Shown one piece after another: positions 31,971 to 40,353 of a stretch of DNA of 64,000 nucleotides (the stretch's first letter is position 1; every line of letters begins with the position of its first letter). Position numbers and translations under genes: made by a program. This DNA comes from Alphaproteobacteria bacterium (GTDB taxonomy: Bacteria; Pseudomonadota; Alphaproteobacteria; CAAGCB01; CAG-977): the NCBI GenBank assembly GCA_900768465.1, contig CAAGCY010000004.1, forward strand, positions 1 through 64,000, in the 5' to 3' direction. The notes under the pieces are model-generated. The model ran no database searches. It saw only the letters and a program-made list of their open reading frames with translations, and had not been told where the DNA came from.

Positions 31971-33266
31971 TTGTTTGAAAAAGCGCTGGTTCTGCACACC
32001 GTTTTGAAAAACGACGCCGCGGCGGGACGTTCGGTCGAAGCGGGGCTGGAGGAAATCAAAAACCTGACGGCGGCGATAGATTTGGATATTGTTGCCGCCG
32101 AAACGGTTGTTTTGCCGCGTATCAACGCGTCGACCTACATCGGGCGCGGCGCGGCGGAACGGATTAAAGATCTGGTGCGGGAAAACGAAATCGTGTTGGC
32201 GGTCGTCAACACGCAGCTGTCGCCGATTCAGCAAAGAAACCTTGAAAAGTTGTGGAACTGCAAAGTCATCGACCGCACGGCTTTGATTTTGGAAATCTTC
32301 GGCGAACGCGCCCGTACCAAAGAAGGCGTGCTTCAAGTCGAACTGGCGCATTTGAGCTATCAGCGCTCCCGATTGGTGCGCGGCTGGACGCACTTGGAAC
32401 GCCAAAGGGGCGGACGCGGATTTCTGGGCGGACCGGGGGAAACGCAAATCGAGCTTGACCGCCGCGTGATTACCGACAATATCGTCAAGCTTAAACGCGA
32501 ATTGGACGAAGTCAAGCGCACCCGCCAGCTTCACCGCGCCGCGCGCCGCCGCGTGCCGTTCCCGATTGTGGCTTTTGTCGGCTATACGAACGCGGGAAAA
32601 TCGACGCTGTTCAACAAGCTGACCCATGCCGACGTGTTCGCCAAAGACATGCTGTTCGCGACCCTTGACCCGACCATGCGGCAAATCAAATTGCCGTCGG
32701 GGCGGCAGATTATTCTGTCGGACACGGTGGGTTTTATTTCCGATTTGCCGACGGAGCTGGTCGCCGCTTTCCGCGCGACGCTGGAGGAAGTGCTGGAAGC
32801 CGATTTGATTGTTCACGTCCGCGATATCTCCCATCCCGATACCGAAGCGCAAAAACAGGACGTCGAAAACGTGCTGAAAGCGTTGGGCATTGCGGAACAG
32901 GTCGACAGGGGATTGTTTGAAGTGCTGAACAAAACCGATTTGCTGAACGGCGAAGAACGGCAGGCTTTGACCCAATCCAGCACCCGACAGGCGAAGCGGT
33001 TTCCCGTGTCGGCTTTGACGGGCGACGGAATCGACGCTTTGTTGAAAGCGATTGACGAAGCTTTGGCGGTTGACAGAACCGAATATGTTTTGCGCGTTCC
33101 CGCTTCCGACGGGGCGGCTTTGGCGTATTTGTACCGCGCTGGCGAAGTCGTCAGCCGTTCGGACAACGAACAAGAATCCGTGCTTCGCGTCCGATTGGGG
33201 GCGGTCGAATTTTTAAAAACTCAAAAAGCGTATCCGCAGGTGAAATATGAAAAATCCGAACCTTGA
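31971..33266 (+). CDS. hflX: Ribosome-associated GTPase HflX
   Basis: HflX is a GTPase that splits stalled or hibernating ribosomes. Residues about 20-195 form the HflX N-domain with the glycine-rich linker HLERQRGGRGFLGGPGETQI (about 141-160). The G domain follows, with G1 GYTNAGKSTLF (about 204-214), G3 LSDTVGFI, and G4 NKTDL. The start codon is TTG at 31971, just after an AAGGAA that overlaps the hfq stop; the conserved frame begins here and no ATG fits. It overlaps the next gene by 20 bases. Confidence 0.94.
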   Translation: MFEKALVLHTVLKNDAAAGRSVEAGLEEIKNLTAAIDLDIVAAETVVLPRINASTYIGRGAAERIKDLVRENEIVLAVVNTQLSPIQQRNLEKLWNCKVIDRTALILEIFGERARTKEGVLQVELAHLSYQRSRLVRGWTHLERQRGGRGFLGGPGETQIELDRRVITDNIVKLKRELDEVKRTRQLHRAARRRVPFPIVAFVGYTNAGKSTLFNKLTHADVFAKDMLFATLDPTMRQIKLPSGRQIILSDTVGFISDLPTELVAAFRATLEEVLEADLIVHVRDISHPDTEAQKQDVENVLKALGIAEQVDRGLFEVLNKTDLLNGEERQALTQSSTRQAKRFPVSALTGDGIDALLKAIDEALAVDRTEYVLRVPASDGAALAYLYRAGEVVSRSDNEQESVLRVRLGAVEFLKTQKAYPQVKYEKSEP

Positions 33267-34050
33267 CGAAATAGCCGATATTATTGCGAACGTGGCTGAA
33301 ACCGAAGTCATGCCGCGGTTCAGGAATCTGTCCGTCAGCGATATTGCGACCAAAACGTCTGCGGACGATTTGGTGACGACGGCGGATACGGAAACCGAAA
33401 AGGCTTTGACGGCGCGGCTGACGGAGGCTTTGCCCGATTCTTTGGTGGTGGGCGAGGAAGCATGCTTCCAAAACCCCGAAGTCGTCGACTATCTGAAGCA
33501 GGACAAGCCCGTTTGGGTCATCGACCCCGTTGACGGCACGATGAACTTTTCCTACGGCAGAAGCGAATTCGGCATGGTCGTCGCTTTGGTGAGCAAAGGC
33601 GAAACCGTCGCAGGCTGGCTCTACAATCCCGTGATGAAAGCGATGATTTACGGCGAAAAGGGTGCGGGCGCGTGGCTGAGGGGCAAAAAGAGGCTGTCCG
33701 TGTCCAATCCGCGGGAATTGACCAAAATGCACGGCGTTGTCGGGCGGCGCGTGGCGTTCCGCGATCCGAAGCTGAACCAGCCCGTTTGGTGGGGCGCGGC
33801 AAGCTTCGGCTATATGATGATTACGACGGGCGAGGCGGACTATTCCGCTTACCGCACCAAAGTCATCAAACCGTGGGATCACGCCGCGGGCGTTATGCTT
33901 CATCACGAAGCGGGCGGTTATTCCGCTTATACGGACGGTTCGGCGTATGCGCCCGTAATGGGGGCGAACAGCTTGATTTCCGCCCCGAACAGGGATATTT
34001 GGGAATATCTGGCGCGCAATATCTGCGCCCCCGCTAAAACAAGTCTTTAA
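33247..34050 (+). CDS. Inositol monophosphatase-family phosphatase
   Basis: A 267-residue Mg2+-dependent phosphatase. Metal-binding motifs are VVGEEA (about residues 67-72), VWVIDPVDGTMNFSYGRSEF (about 88-107), and the C-terminal KPWDHAAGVMLHHEAGG. These fix the fold, but family members act on inositol phosphate, histidinol phosphate or sugar bisphosphates, so the substrate is open. It is the last gene of the dusB operon. Its end overlaps the comEC end on the other strand by 17 bases. Confidence 0.87.
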   Translation: MKNPNLDEIADIIANVAETEVMPRFRNLSVSDIATKTSADDLVTTADTETEKALTARLTEALPDSLVVGEEACFQNPEVVDYLKQDKPVWVIDPVDGTMNFSYGRSEFGMVVALVSKGETVAGWLYNPVMKAMIYGEKGAGAWLRGKKRLSVSNPRELTKMHGVVGRRVAFRDPKLNQPVWWGAASFGYMMITTGEADYSAYRTKVIKPWDHAAGVMLHHEAGGYSAYTDGSAYAPVMGANSLISAPNRDIWEYLARNICAPAKTSL

Positions 34051-36037
34051 AGCGGATTGACGGATAAGACGGCGTCCACGGACGATATTCGCCGCCGACG
34101 TGTTCCGTGCGGATTTTGCCGTTTTCGACGTATACGAACAGCGCGCCCGATTCGGGCAGACGGAACGCCTGTTCGCATCCGTTTTTGACAAACAGGAAAT
34201 CAATCGTGCCGCACGCCTGTTTCGCCGCCGTTTTCGTGCGCGCAAAGGCAAGCAAAACGCCGTTTTTTTCATACAGGCAAAGCGAACAATCCGTTTGCGT
34301 GAAATCGGTTGTTCCCGCGGACGAAAGCCAGCTTGACCGTGTGAATTTGTCGCCTTTGGTAAAGCTTAAAATCCCGTCGGGGCGGCGGAACGCGGCAAGG
34401 CTTTGCGTCATCATCACATCGGGCTTGGCGGTCAAAAACGGCGTTGCAAAAGCGAAACAAAACGGGATAAAGCCAAGAAAACGGACTTTTCCGCGCCACA
34501 GGCACACCCACAGCCCGCCGAAAACGGCGCACATCAGCCCGTAAAACGGCATGGCGGGGACGAGTGTGACGCTGTGCGGCAGGTTTGACGTGAATTCGGC
34601 GGCGCGGTTGATGACTTCTATGCCGATTCCCGCCAGCTTCCAAAGCGGCGCGTCCATTCCGAACGGCATCAGCATAACGGCGGCGAACAGGCTCGGCATC
34701 ACCCATGCCGCCGCAAAAGTCGTTGTCAGCAGGTTGCCCAGCAAAGTGTAATTCGCAATCCTTTTAAAGTGATACGCGGCAAAAGGCGCGGTGGCGATTC
34801 CCGCTGTCAGCGACGTCAATAAAATCCCTAAAGCAAACGCCAGCAAATACAGCAAAACGCTTTCACTTTGTTCCAATCGGCGGACGGCTTTATCAATGCC
34901 CGCTTCGTAAGCGCAAATCAGGGCAAGAACGGCGGCGAACGACAGCTGAAAACTGACGGACAGCAGGGATTCGGGCGTAAACAGCAAAATCAAAAACGCC
35001 GCCCAGCAGACGTTGGCAAGGGACAGCGCGCGGCGGTCGAAAAACACCGCTCCCAACGCAAACGACAGCATGATAAAAGCGCGAATGCCCGAAATCGGCG
35101 CACCCGCCAGCCGCAAATAGCAAAACGTCGCCGCCAAAGCGCAAAAAGCGGCGATTTTCTTGGTGCTGAATTTCAGCGAAACCGTAACGGACAGGGCAAG
35201 CAGACTGCGAATCAGAAAAAACACGAACCCCGCAATCAGCGTCATATGCAGTCCCGACACCGCCAAAATGTGCGCTATTCCCGCGTTTCTGTACGCGTCG
35301 GCAAGGGCGGGGTCGATTTCTTTGCTTTCGCCCGTGACCAACGCTTTGGCGATGTGCGCCGTGCGCGGGGGCAAAACGGCGTCAATCCGTTTTGCGATTT
35401 TGCGGCGAAGCGACGTTTCGGTTGATTTTTCAACGACTTTGACGGGCGAACGCGCAGCCCCCGTGCCGCCGATTTTTTCAAAGTACAGCGTGCGGGCGGA
35501 ATCATAGCCGCTTTTGTCGACTTTGACGCGGGGCGGCGACGGCAGGGCTTTGAGTTCGATTTTATCGCCGATGTCGGGCAGCGGCGATTCGGGAAGCAGG
35601 TTCAGGCGCATCTTTTCGGGCGTTCGCCAATCCCGCTTGCCGTCGAAAGCCAAATCTTTCACCACCAGCCGCGCTTTGAAATCGGGCAGGCGGACGACTT
35701 GGTCGACCGTTCCCGAAACAAGCGTTGTCTTCATGCGCGATTTCAGGCTTTCGCGGCTGAGCGCGATTGTGCGGGTCTGCGCGGCAAAAAAGCCCGATAC
35801 AAACAGTAAAACAAACAAGGCAAGCATTCGCGCTTCGGGGCTTTTGCGGCAATCCCATTGAAAAAACGCCGCAAACAAAAGGGCAAAGCAGGTGTAGAGA
35901 TAAAACGGTTCAACCTTCAATCCGAAATAAACGCCCGCTCCCGCCGCGAACGCGACGGGCATCCAGAACACAAGCCTGTTCGCTTGGGCGGCGAAAAAAT
36001 CCGTTGCAATGAAACGCAGAGTGTAAAACGTTTGCAT
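34034..36037 (-). CDS. comEC: ComEC/Rec2-type DNA uptake channel
   Basis: ComEC is the inner-membrane channel that takes up single-stranded DNA in natural transformation. The 667-residue chain has an N-terminal pair of membrane segments and an OB-like DUF4131 region (about residues 25-190). The competence domain follows, with IAHILAVSGLHMTLIAGFVF (about 253-272) and eight or more further segments. The C-terminal soluble part (about 515-667) lacks the metal-binding HxHxDH of the lactamase-like domain, as in many alphaproteobacterial forms. No other competence gene is in the window, so uptake ability is unproven. Confidence 0.9.
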   Translation of the reverse strand: MQTFYTLRFIATDFFAAQANRLVFWMPVAFAAGAGVYFGLKVEPFYLYTCFALLFAAFFQWDCRKSPEARMLALFVLLFVSGFFAAQTRTIALSRESLKSRMKTTLVSGTVDQVVRLPDFKARLVVKDLAFDGKRDWRTPEKMRLNLLPESPLPDIGDKIELKALPSPPRVKVDKSGYDSARTLYFEKIGGTGAARSPVKVVEKSTETSLRRKIAKRIDAVLPPRTAHIAKALVTGESKEIDPALADAYRNAGIAHILAVSGLHMTLIAGFVFFLIRSLLALSVTVSLKFSTKKIAAFCALAATFCYLRLAGAPISGIRAFIMLSFALGAVFFDRRALSLANVCWAAFLILLFTPESLLSVSFQLSFAAVLALICAYEAGIDKAVRRLEQSESVLLYLLAFALGILLTSLTAGIATAPFAAYHFKRIANYTLLGNLLTTTFAAAWVMPSLFAAVMLMPFGMDAPLWKLAGIGIEVINRAAEFTSNLPHSVTLVPAMPFYGLMCAVFGGLWVCLWRGKVRFLGFIPFCFAFATPFLTAKPDVMMTQSLAAFRRPDGILSFTKGDKFTRSSWLSSAGTTDFTQTDCSLCLYEKNGVLLAFARTKTAAKQACGTIDFLFVKNGCEQAFRLPESGALFVYVENGKIRTEHVGGEYRPWTPSYPSIRFKDLF

Positions 36038-36066
36038 TTACAAATACTTTCAAAGGCGTTATAACT

Positions 36067-36084
36067 AAACCAGTTTACTGGTTT
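36067..36084. promoter_or_regulatory. Inverted repeat in the comEC / MIF-like divergent promoter
   Basis: AAACCAG (36067-36073) and CTGGTTT (36078-36084) flank TTTA: a perfect 7-base inverted repeat between two divergent genes. It is a plausible operator of either or both. Confidence 0.5.
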
Positions 36085-36111
36085 TACATTGGCGGGGAAA
36101 GGGATATTTTA

Positions 36112-36456
36112 ATGCCTTTTTTGATGATTAAGACAAATATCGACATCGAAAAAACATCGGCGAACGCTTTGCTGAATTATGCGTCCAAAGTCGTTGCGGA
36201 AACGGTCGGAAAGCCCGAAAGCTATGTCATGGTCAACGTTTGCGGCGACGAACATCTGATTTTCGGGGCGAAAACAACGCCGTGCGTGTATATGGAAATG
36301 AAAAGCGTCGGTTTGTCGCAATCCCAAATCCCCGAACTGTCCCGCGTTTTGACCCAAATGGTCGAGGACAAGCTGAAAGTGCCCGCCAACCGCGTTTACA
36401 TCGAATTTTCTTCCGTTCCCGGAAATATGTGGGGATACGCGGGTTCAACCTTTTAA
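36112..36456 (+). CDS. MIF-like tautomerase
   Basis: A 114-residue homologue of macrophage migration inhibitory factor, a keto-enol tautomerase. The chain begins MPFLMIKTN, so removal of Met exposes the catalytic proline. ETVGKPESYVMVNVCGDEHL (about residues 30-49) carries the active-site lysine. The C-terminal NRVYIEFSSVPGNMWGYAGS mirrors the end of eukaryotic MIF. The CxxC of animal MIF is absent (TPCVYMEMK). It precedes a lipoprotein gene by 10 bases. Host interaction is conceivable but unproven. Confidence 0.9.
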   Translation: MPFLMIKTNIDIEKTSANALLNYASKVVAETVGKPESYVMVNVCGDEHLIFGAKTTPCVYMEMKSVGLSQSQIPELSRVLTQMVEDKLKVPANRVYIEFSSVPGNMWGYAGSTF

Positions 36457-36466
36457 GGGGAAAACA

Positions 36467-37018
36467 ATGAAGCGTCTGCTGATTTTGATAATGACCGCCG
36501 TTTTTTTGTCGGGATGCGCCGCGCATCAAATCGACGCCCGCCGCGGCGGAATTATCGAAGATGAAGACGACGTTTTGCGCCGCAGCGTCGATTATTTGAC
36601 GTACTTGAAACTGAAACAGGGAGCGGGACCTCTGGATCAGGATTACATTATTTTATGCTACCGTTTGATTGGCGATATGGTGCGCAGCGATTTGTTTTTG
36701 AACAAACCCGAACGTGTCAAAATCGCTTTGCGCGACGTGCTGAACTACAATCCGACGGCGGAAATCCGTCCCGCGATTATCCACGAAGCCGTTGAACACG
36801 AATTGATGAACACCCGCGCTTTGTGGGTAACGGACGGAACGCAGGTATACGACTATGTGCTGGATGTCGAACTCAGCGAAATCGAAATCAAAGACGACGA
36901 CAAAGCCGAAAAGAAAGCGCTGGGCGCAATGCTGGTTTTGTTTGATTTGGAAGGCAAACAGGTCGGCGAATGGTTCGGCGTTTTGAAACGCGACAAAGGT
37001 GGAATCAGTTGGTTTTGA
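36467..37018 (+). CDS. Predicted lipoprotein of unknown function
   Basis: A 183-residue protein with a lipoprotein signal: a basic start, hydrophobic LLILIMTAVF, and lipobox LSGC (Cys at residue 17). The mature part is acidic near its start (IIEDEDDVLRRSVDYLTYLK) and mostly helical, with a C-terminal strand-rich part containing VYDYVLDVELSEIEIKDDDK and GEWFGVLKRDKGG. AGGGGA lies 7 bases before the ATG. Probably co-transcribed with the MIF-like gene. The family is not recognised. Confidence 0.8.
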   Translation: MKRLLILIMTAVFLSGCAAHQIDARRGGIIEDEDDVLRRSVDYLTYLKLKQGAGPLDQDYIILCYRLIGDMVRSDLFLNKPERVKIALRDVLNYNPTAEIRPAIIHEAVEHELMNTRALWVTDGTQVYDYVLDVELSEIEIKDDDKAEKKALGAMLVLFDLEGKQVGEWFGVLKRDKGGISWF

Positions 37019-37262
37019 TTCCGTAATCGAAATCAAACCCGTCGTTTGAAAGATAGGCATAACTGTCCGCAATGCTTCGTAATATCATCAATACTCCGAT
37101 TAAAGCCGCGGCGGCGTAAAAGTACAGCGCGCCGTTGCCGAAGATTCCCCACAGCATCAGCATTACACTCAAAGCTCCAGTCAATCCGAACAGCACGCCG
37201 CGTTTGGCTTGGGCGGCGGCGTCTTCCAATTCGGCATCAAAATCGGGTGAAACGGTATTCAT
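37005..37262 (-). CDS. Small membrane protein
   Basis: An 85-residue protein with an acidic N-terminus (VSPDFDAELEDAAAQAKRG) and two adjacent membrane helices (about residues 23-42 and 45-63), then a short polar tail. ATG at 37262 follows AAGGAG by 9 bases; an upstream ATG would skip this site. It lies 73 bases downstream of the cysteine-rich protein gene on the same strand, and its end overlaps the lipoprotein gene on the other strand by 14 bases. No family recognised. Confidence 0.65.
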   Translation of the reverse strand: MNTVSPDFDAELEDAAAQAKRGVLFGLTGALSVMLMLWGIFGNGALYFYAAAALIGVLMILRSIADSYAYLSNDGFDFDYGIKTN

Positions 37263-37335
37263 TGAAAAAACTCCTTGCAGCTTTTTCAATCATAACGTTT
37301 TTCAGCCGTTTGAAAATCGCGACTTTAGGCGAGTT

Positions 37336-38982
37336 TCAGACACACCGTCCGTTCTTAAGCGTTTTTCCGTTTTTACAGCTCAGGCACGTTTTCGCATCCG
37401 AACAGGTTTCACAGTCGCTTAACGCCCCCGCGCATTTGCGGCACAGCGTTCCCGACAGATAGTATTCGCTGCTTGAACACGCCAAACAGGTTTGCGCATC
37501 GGAACATTTCCCGCATCCTGGCGGACAGTTGCGGCAAGTGCTGCCCGACAAATATTTGCCGTCGGGGCAATCAATGGCGGCGCACGTTCCTTCGTACAAT
37601 TCGTACCCCGTATCGCACACGTCGCACGAATCGGGCGTGGAGCAGGCTTTGCAGCCGTCGGGACATTTTTCGGGAACGCATTTTTCCCCACGCAAATCGT
37701 ATCCCGCCGCGCAGCCGAAACAGCTGTTCGCGTCGCAAGCCGTGCAATGTTCAATCGTGCAAGGGCGGCATTCGCCTGTTGCGTCGTCTTTGAATGTGCC
37801 GCGTTCGCAGACGCGCGAAACGCATGCGCGCCGTTCGGCATCAAAGAAATAGCCTTTTTTGCATTGCAGACAGCTGTCACCGTTTGCACATTGTTCGCAA
37901 TCGGGCAGGCAGGAAACGCAGAAATTGCCTTTCAAATAGGTGCGCGGCTCACAGGCGATCGCTTTGCACTGCGTTCCGACGGGTTCAAAGCCGATGTTGC
38001 AAGCCAGACAGCTGTCGGGCGAAGTGCATTGAGAACAGCCCGCGGGACAAGGCAGACAATCGTTGCCGCTTAAATATTTTCCCGATTGGCAGACAATAGG
38101 GGCGCATTTCCCGTCTTTCAGCTGAAATCCCGTTTGACACTTTGTGCAGACCGATCCGGAGCAAGCCGTGCATTTGTCGTCTTTGGTCGCCGCCGGACAA
38201 GCCGCGCATTCGCCGTTCAGGACACCGAAGCCTTCTTCGCATGCCGTACAATCGGTTGAGGACGTGCAAGAGGTGCAATGCGGTATTATGAAACACGAAG
38301 AACACAAATTTTCATCCGCATACTGACCTGCGGCACATTCAATCGGAACGCACTCGGAATTGTTTTTTTGACTGTTGACGCACTTCATTTTATCGGGACA
38401 GTCGGCGGATTGAGTGCAAGTGACGCATTGTCCGTTTCCGTTGGCTTTCATGGAAACGCATCCGCAGGTTTCGCCTGACGGGCAAGGTTCGCATCCGCCG
38501 AGACCGTCGGGTTTGTACGCGGGCGGACAGTTGCAGCGTTCCGTTTTTCGACACGCGTTACATTCGCGCCGTCCGCCGACAAAAGTGCATTTGTTGCCGT
38601 CGTAGCAAGACGAATCCGAACAGCCGCAGTAAGAGGAATGTCCCTTGTCCTCGACAAAGCAAACTGGTGTTGTGCCGGCGCATTTTTCCCCGTCGGAGTT
38701 TATCGAATCCAGACAAAGCTCAATGCAGATTTGATTTTTGCACACTTGTTCGGGGGCGCAGTCCGTATCGGCGCGGCATCCGCTGACGCAGCGGCTTGAC
38801 GCCGTGTCGCAGTATTCGCCGAATTGGCAGTCGTCGTTTGTTTTACAGGCGGGCTTTGCAACAGAGGAAGGGGCGGCGGTTGCCTGCGGAGCTTTTTCCT
38901 CGTCCTCGTAATCGAAAATCAGCTCGGCGGCGCGAAGCGGACAATAAAACAGCAATAATCCGAAAAACAAAGTTTTTATCAT
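37336..38982 (-). CDS. Secreted cysteine-rich repeat protein
   Basis: A 548-residue exported protein with a signal peptide (residues 1-18, FFGLLLFYCPLRA). I count about 87 cysteines (16%). From residue 220 on, a unit of about 40-45 residues is repeated at least six times in the pattern C-x10-C-x2-C-x3-6-C-x2-C-x5-C-x2-C-x8-12-C, with phrases such as CPAGCSQCTSPDSCLACNIG, CPDGCKACSTPDSCDVC and CPPGCGKCSDAQTCLAC. This resembles furin-like, EGF/TNFR-like and Giardia surface-protein repeats rather than a usual bacterial family. Many disulfides are likely. It starts 3 bases after the phosphomannomutase gene, with a strong GGAGGGG site, so it shares that operon. Confidence 0.85.
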   Translation of the reverse strand: MIKTLFFGLLLFYCPLRAAELIFDYEDEEKAPQATAAPSSVAKPACKTNDDCQFGEYCDTASSRCVSGCRADTDCAPEQVCKNQICIELCLDSINSDGEKCAGTTPVCFVEDKGHSSYCGCSDSSCYDGNKCTFVGGRRECNACRKTERCNCPPAYKPDGLGGCEPCPSGETCGCVSMKANGNGQCVTCTQSADCPDKMKCVNSQKNNSECVPIECAAGQYADENLCSSCFIIPHCTSCTSSTDCTACEEGFGVLNGECAACPAATKDDKCTACSGSVCTKCQTGFQLKDGKCAPIVCQSGKYLSGNDCLPCPAGCSQCTSPDSCLACNIGFEPVGTQCKAIACEPRTYLKGNFCVSCLPDCEQCANGDSCLQCKKGYFFDAERRACVSRVCERGTFKDDATGECRPCTIEHCTACDANSCFGCAAGYDLRGEKCVPEKCPDGCKACSTPDSCDVCDTGYELYEGTCAAIDCPDGKYLSGSTCRNCPPGCGKCSDAQTCLACSSSEYYLSGTLCRKCAGALSDCETCSDAKTCLSCKNGKTLKNGRCV

Positions 38983-38985
38983 CGG

Positions 38986-40353
38986 TTACCCCTCCAACCG
39001 TTGTTCAAAAGCGAAAAGTTCTTTTGTCAAAACCGCCAATTCTTCCGCGGAATCGGCTTCGCAAGCCCCCAGCAAAGCGGGCATCGTGTTTGATGCGCGC
39101 AACAGCCACCACGCGCCCGACGGCTTGAATACTTTGACGCCGTCCGTATCGTCGAACGGGATGCCGTCTTGGGCCAAAAGCCGTTTCGCCCGTTCGATTT
39201 TGGAAAACTTGACCGAATCGGGGCAGGGAAACTTGATTTCTGGCGACAGGTTCGTTTCGGGAATCGCGTCCAATCGGGCTTGAAAGCCGCCTTGCTCCGC
39301 TATCGACAGCAGCCGCAACGCCGCATACAAAGCGTCGTCGTAGCCGTAATACGAATCGGCAAAGCAGATGTGGCCGCTTTTTTCACCGCCCAGAGGCGCG
39401 TTCTTTTCAATCATCTGTTGCTTGATGAAAGAATGTCCCGTTTTGGTGATGACGGGGTTTCCGCCCAAGCGTTTGATTTCGCGTGCGAAAGTTTTGCCGC
39501 ATTTGACATCGGCGACTATGTTCGCTCCCGTTTGATGCGCCAAAATCGGTTCGGCGAATACGGGCAGCAGCGAATCCGTATAAACGAAATTTCCGCGCGA
39601 ATCAAAGACGCCCAGCCTGTCCGAATCGCCGTCGAAAACCAGTCCCAAGTCGGCGTGATTTTCCAAAACGGCATTCTTCAGCCCCGTCAGTTCGGCGGGA
39701 TTGGACGCGTCGGGCGCATGGGCGGGAAAGCTTCCGTCAACCGCGGCGTTCAATAAAATGTGCTGTCCGTTCAAAAGCTTGACCAATTCGGGGACAATCG
39801 TTGCCGCCGTGCCGTTCCCGCAATCCCAAACGACCGTCAGCGGCTGTTTTCCCGTTTGGTAAGCGGTTAAAAGCTTTTGAATATAAAGCGGTTTGATGTC
39901 TTGCGTTTCCCGTTCGCCCTTGCCCGAAGTAAAATCGGCGGCGGCAATCCGTTCGCCCAACGCTTGGATTTTTTCGCCGAAAAACAGCTTGCCGTTCAAA
40001 ACGAATTTGAAGCCGTTGTATTCTTTAGGGTTGTGGGACGCGGTTACCATAACGCCGCAATCGGTTCGTCCCGTTTGCGTCGCAAAGTAAAGCGCGGGAG
40101 TCGGACAAACGCCGATGTCGATGACGGTCAAACCGCAGCTTGCCAAGCCGTCCGTTAAAAAGCGGTGCAGCGAATCGGACGAAAGACGCCCGTCGCGCGC
40201 GACAAAAACCTGTTTTTTGTGCGATTCGATCAGAACCGTACCGAAAGCTTTGCCGATTGCAAGGGCGTCTTGGTTTCTTAAGCTCCGTCCCGCAACGCCG
40301 CGGATGTCCGCGGCGCGCAGAATGGAACAATCAAAGGTATCAGGTGATAACAT
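38986..40353 (-). CDS. Phosphomannomutase/phosphoglucomutase
   Basis: A 455-residue alpha-D-phosphohexomutase of the ManB/AlgC type, moving phosphate between C6 and C1 of mannose or glucose for nucleotide-sugar synthesis. The phosphoserine loop is VMVTASHNPKEYNGFKFV (about residues 101-118), the metal site is VFDGDSDRLGV, the sugar-specificity loop is GGEKSGHI, and the phosphate-binding RASNTMP is near the end. The start overlaps the end of pgm by 14 bases. It probably feeds envelope glycan synthesis. Confidence 0.92.
   Translation of the reverse strand: MLSPDTFDCSILRAADIRGVAGRSLRNQDALAIGKAFGTVLIESHKKQVFVARDGRLSSDSLHRFLTDGLASCGLTVIDIGVCPTPALYFATQTGRTDCGVMVTASHNPKEYNGFKFVLNGKLFFGEKIQALGERIAAADFTSGKGERETQDIKPLYIQKLLTAYQTGKQPLTVVWDCGNGTAATIVPELVKLLNGQHILLNAAVDGSFPAHAPDASNPAELTGLKNAVLENHADLGLVFDGDSDRLGVFDSRGNFVYTDSLLPVFAEPILAHQTGANIVADVKCGKTFAREIKRLGGNPVITKTGHSFIKQQMIEKNAPLGGEKSGHICFADSYYGYDDALYAALRLLSIAEQGGFQARLDAIPETNLSPEIKFPCPDSVKFSKIERAKRLLAQDGIPFDDTDGVKVFKPSGAWWLLRASNTMPALLGACEADSAEELAVLTKELFAFEQRLEG

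Noticed and set aside
31620..33173. A 515-codon minus-strand frame opposite hfq and hflX
   Set aside because: hfq and hflX are unmistakable; the reverse frame has no family features.
37492..38073. Plus-strand frames opposite the cysteine-rich gene
   Set aside because: The opposite strand has the signal peptide, ribosome-binding site, repeats and operon context. The plus-strand frames are by-products of repeated cysteine codons.
37336..38982. CRISPR-like or tandem DNA repeat array
   Set aside because: The repetition is at protein level with changing spacing; the DNA units are not identical and it is a continuous coding region.
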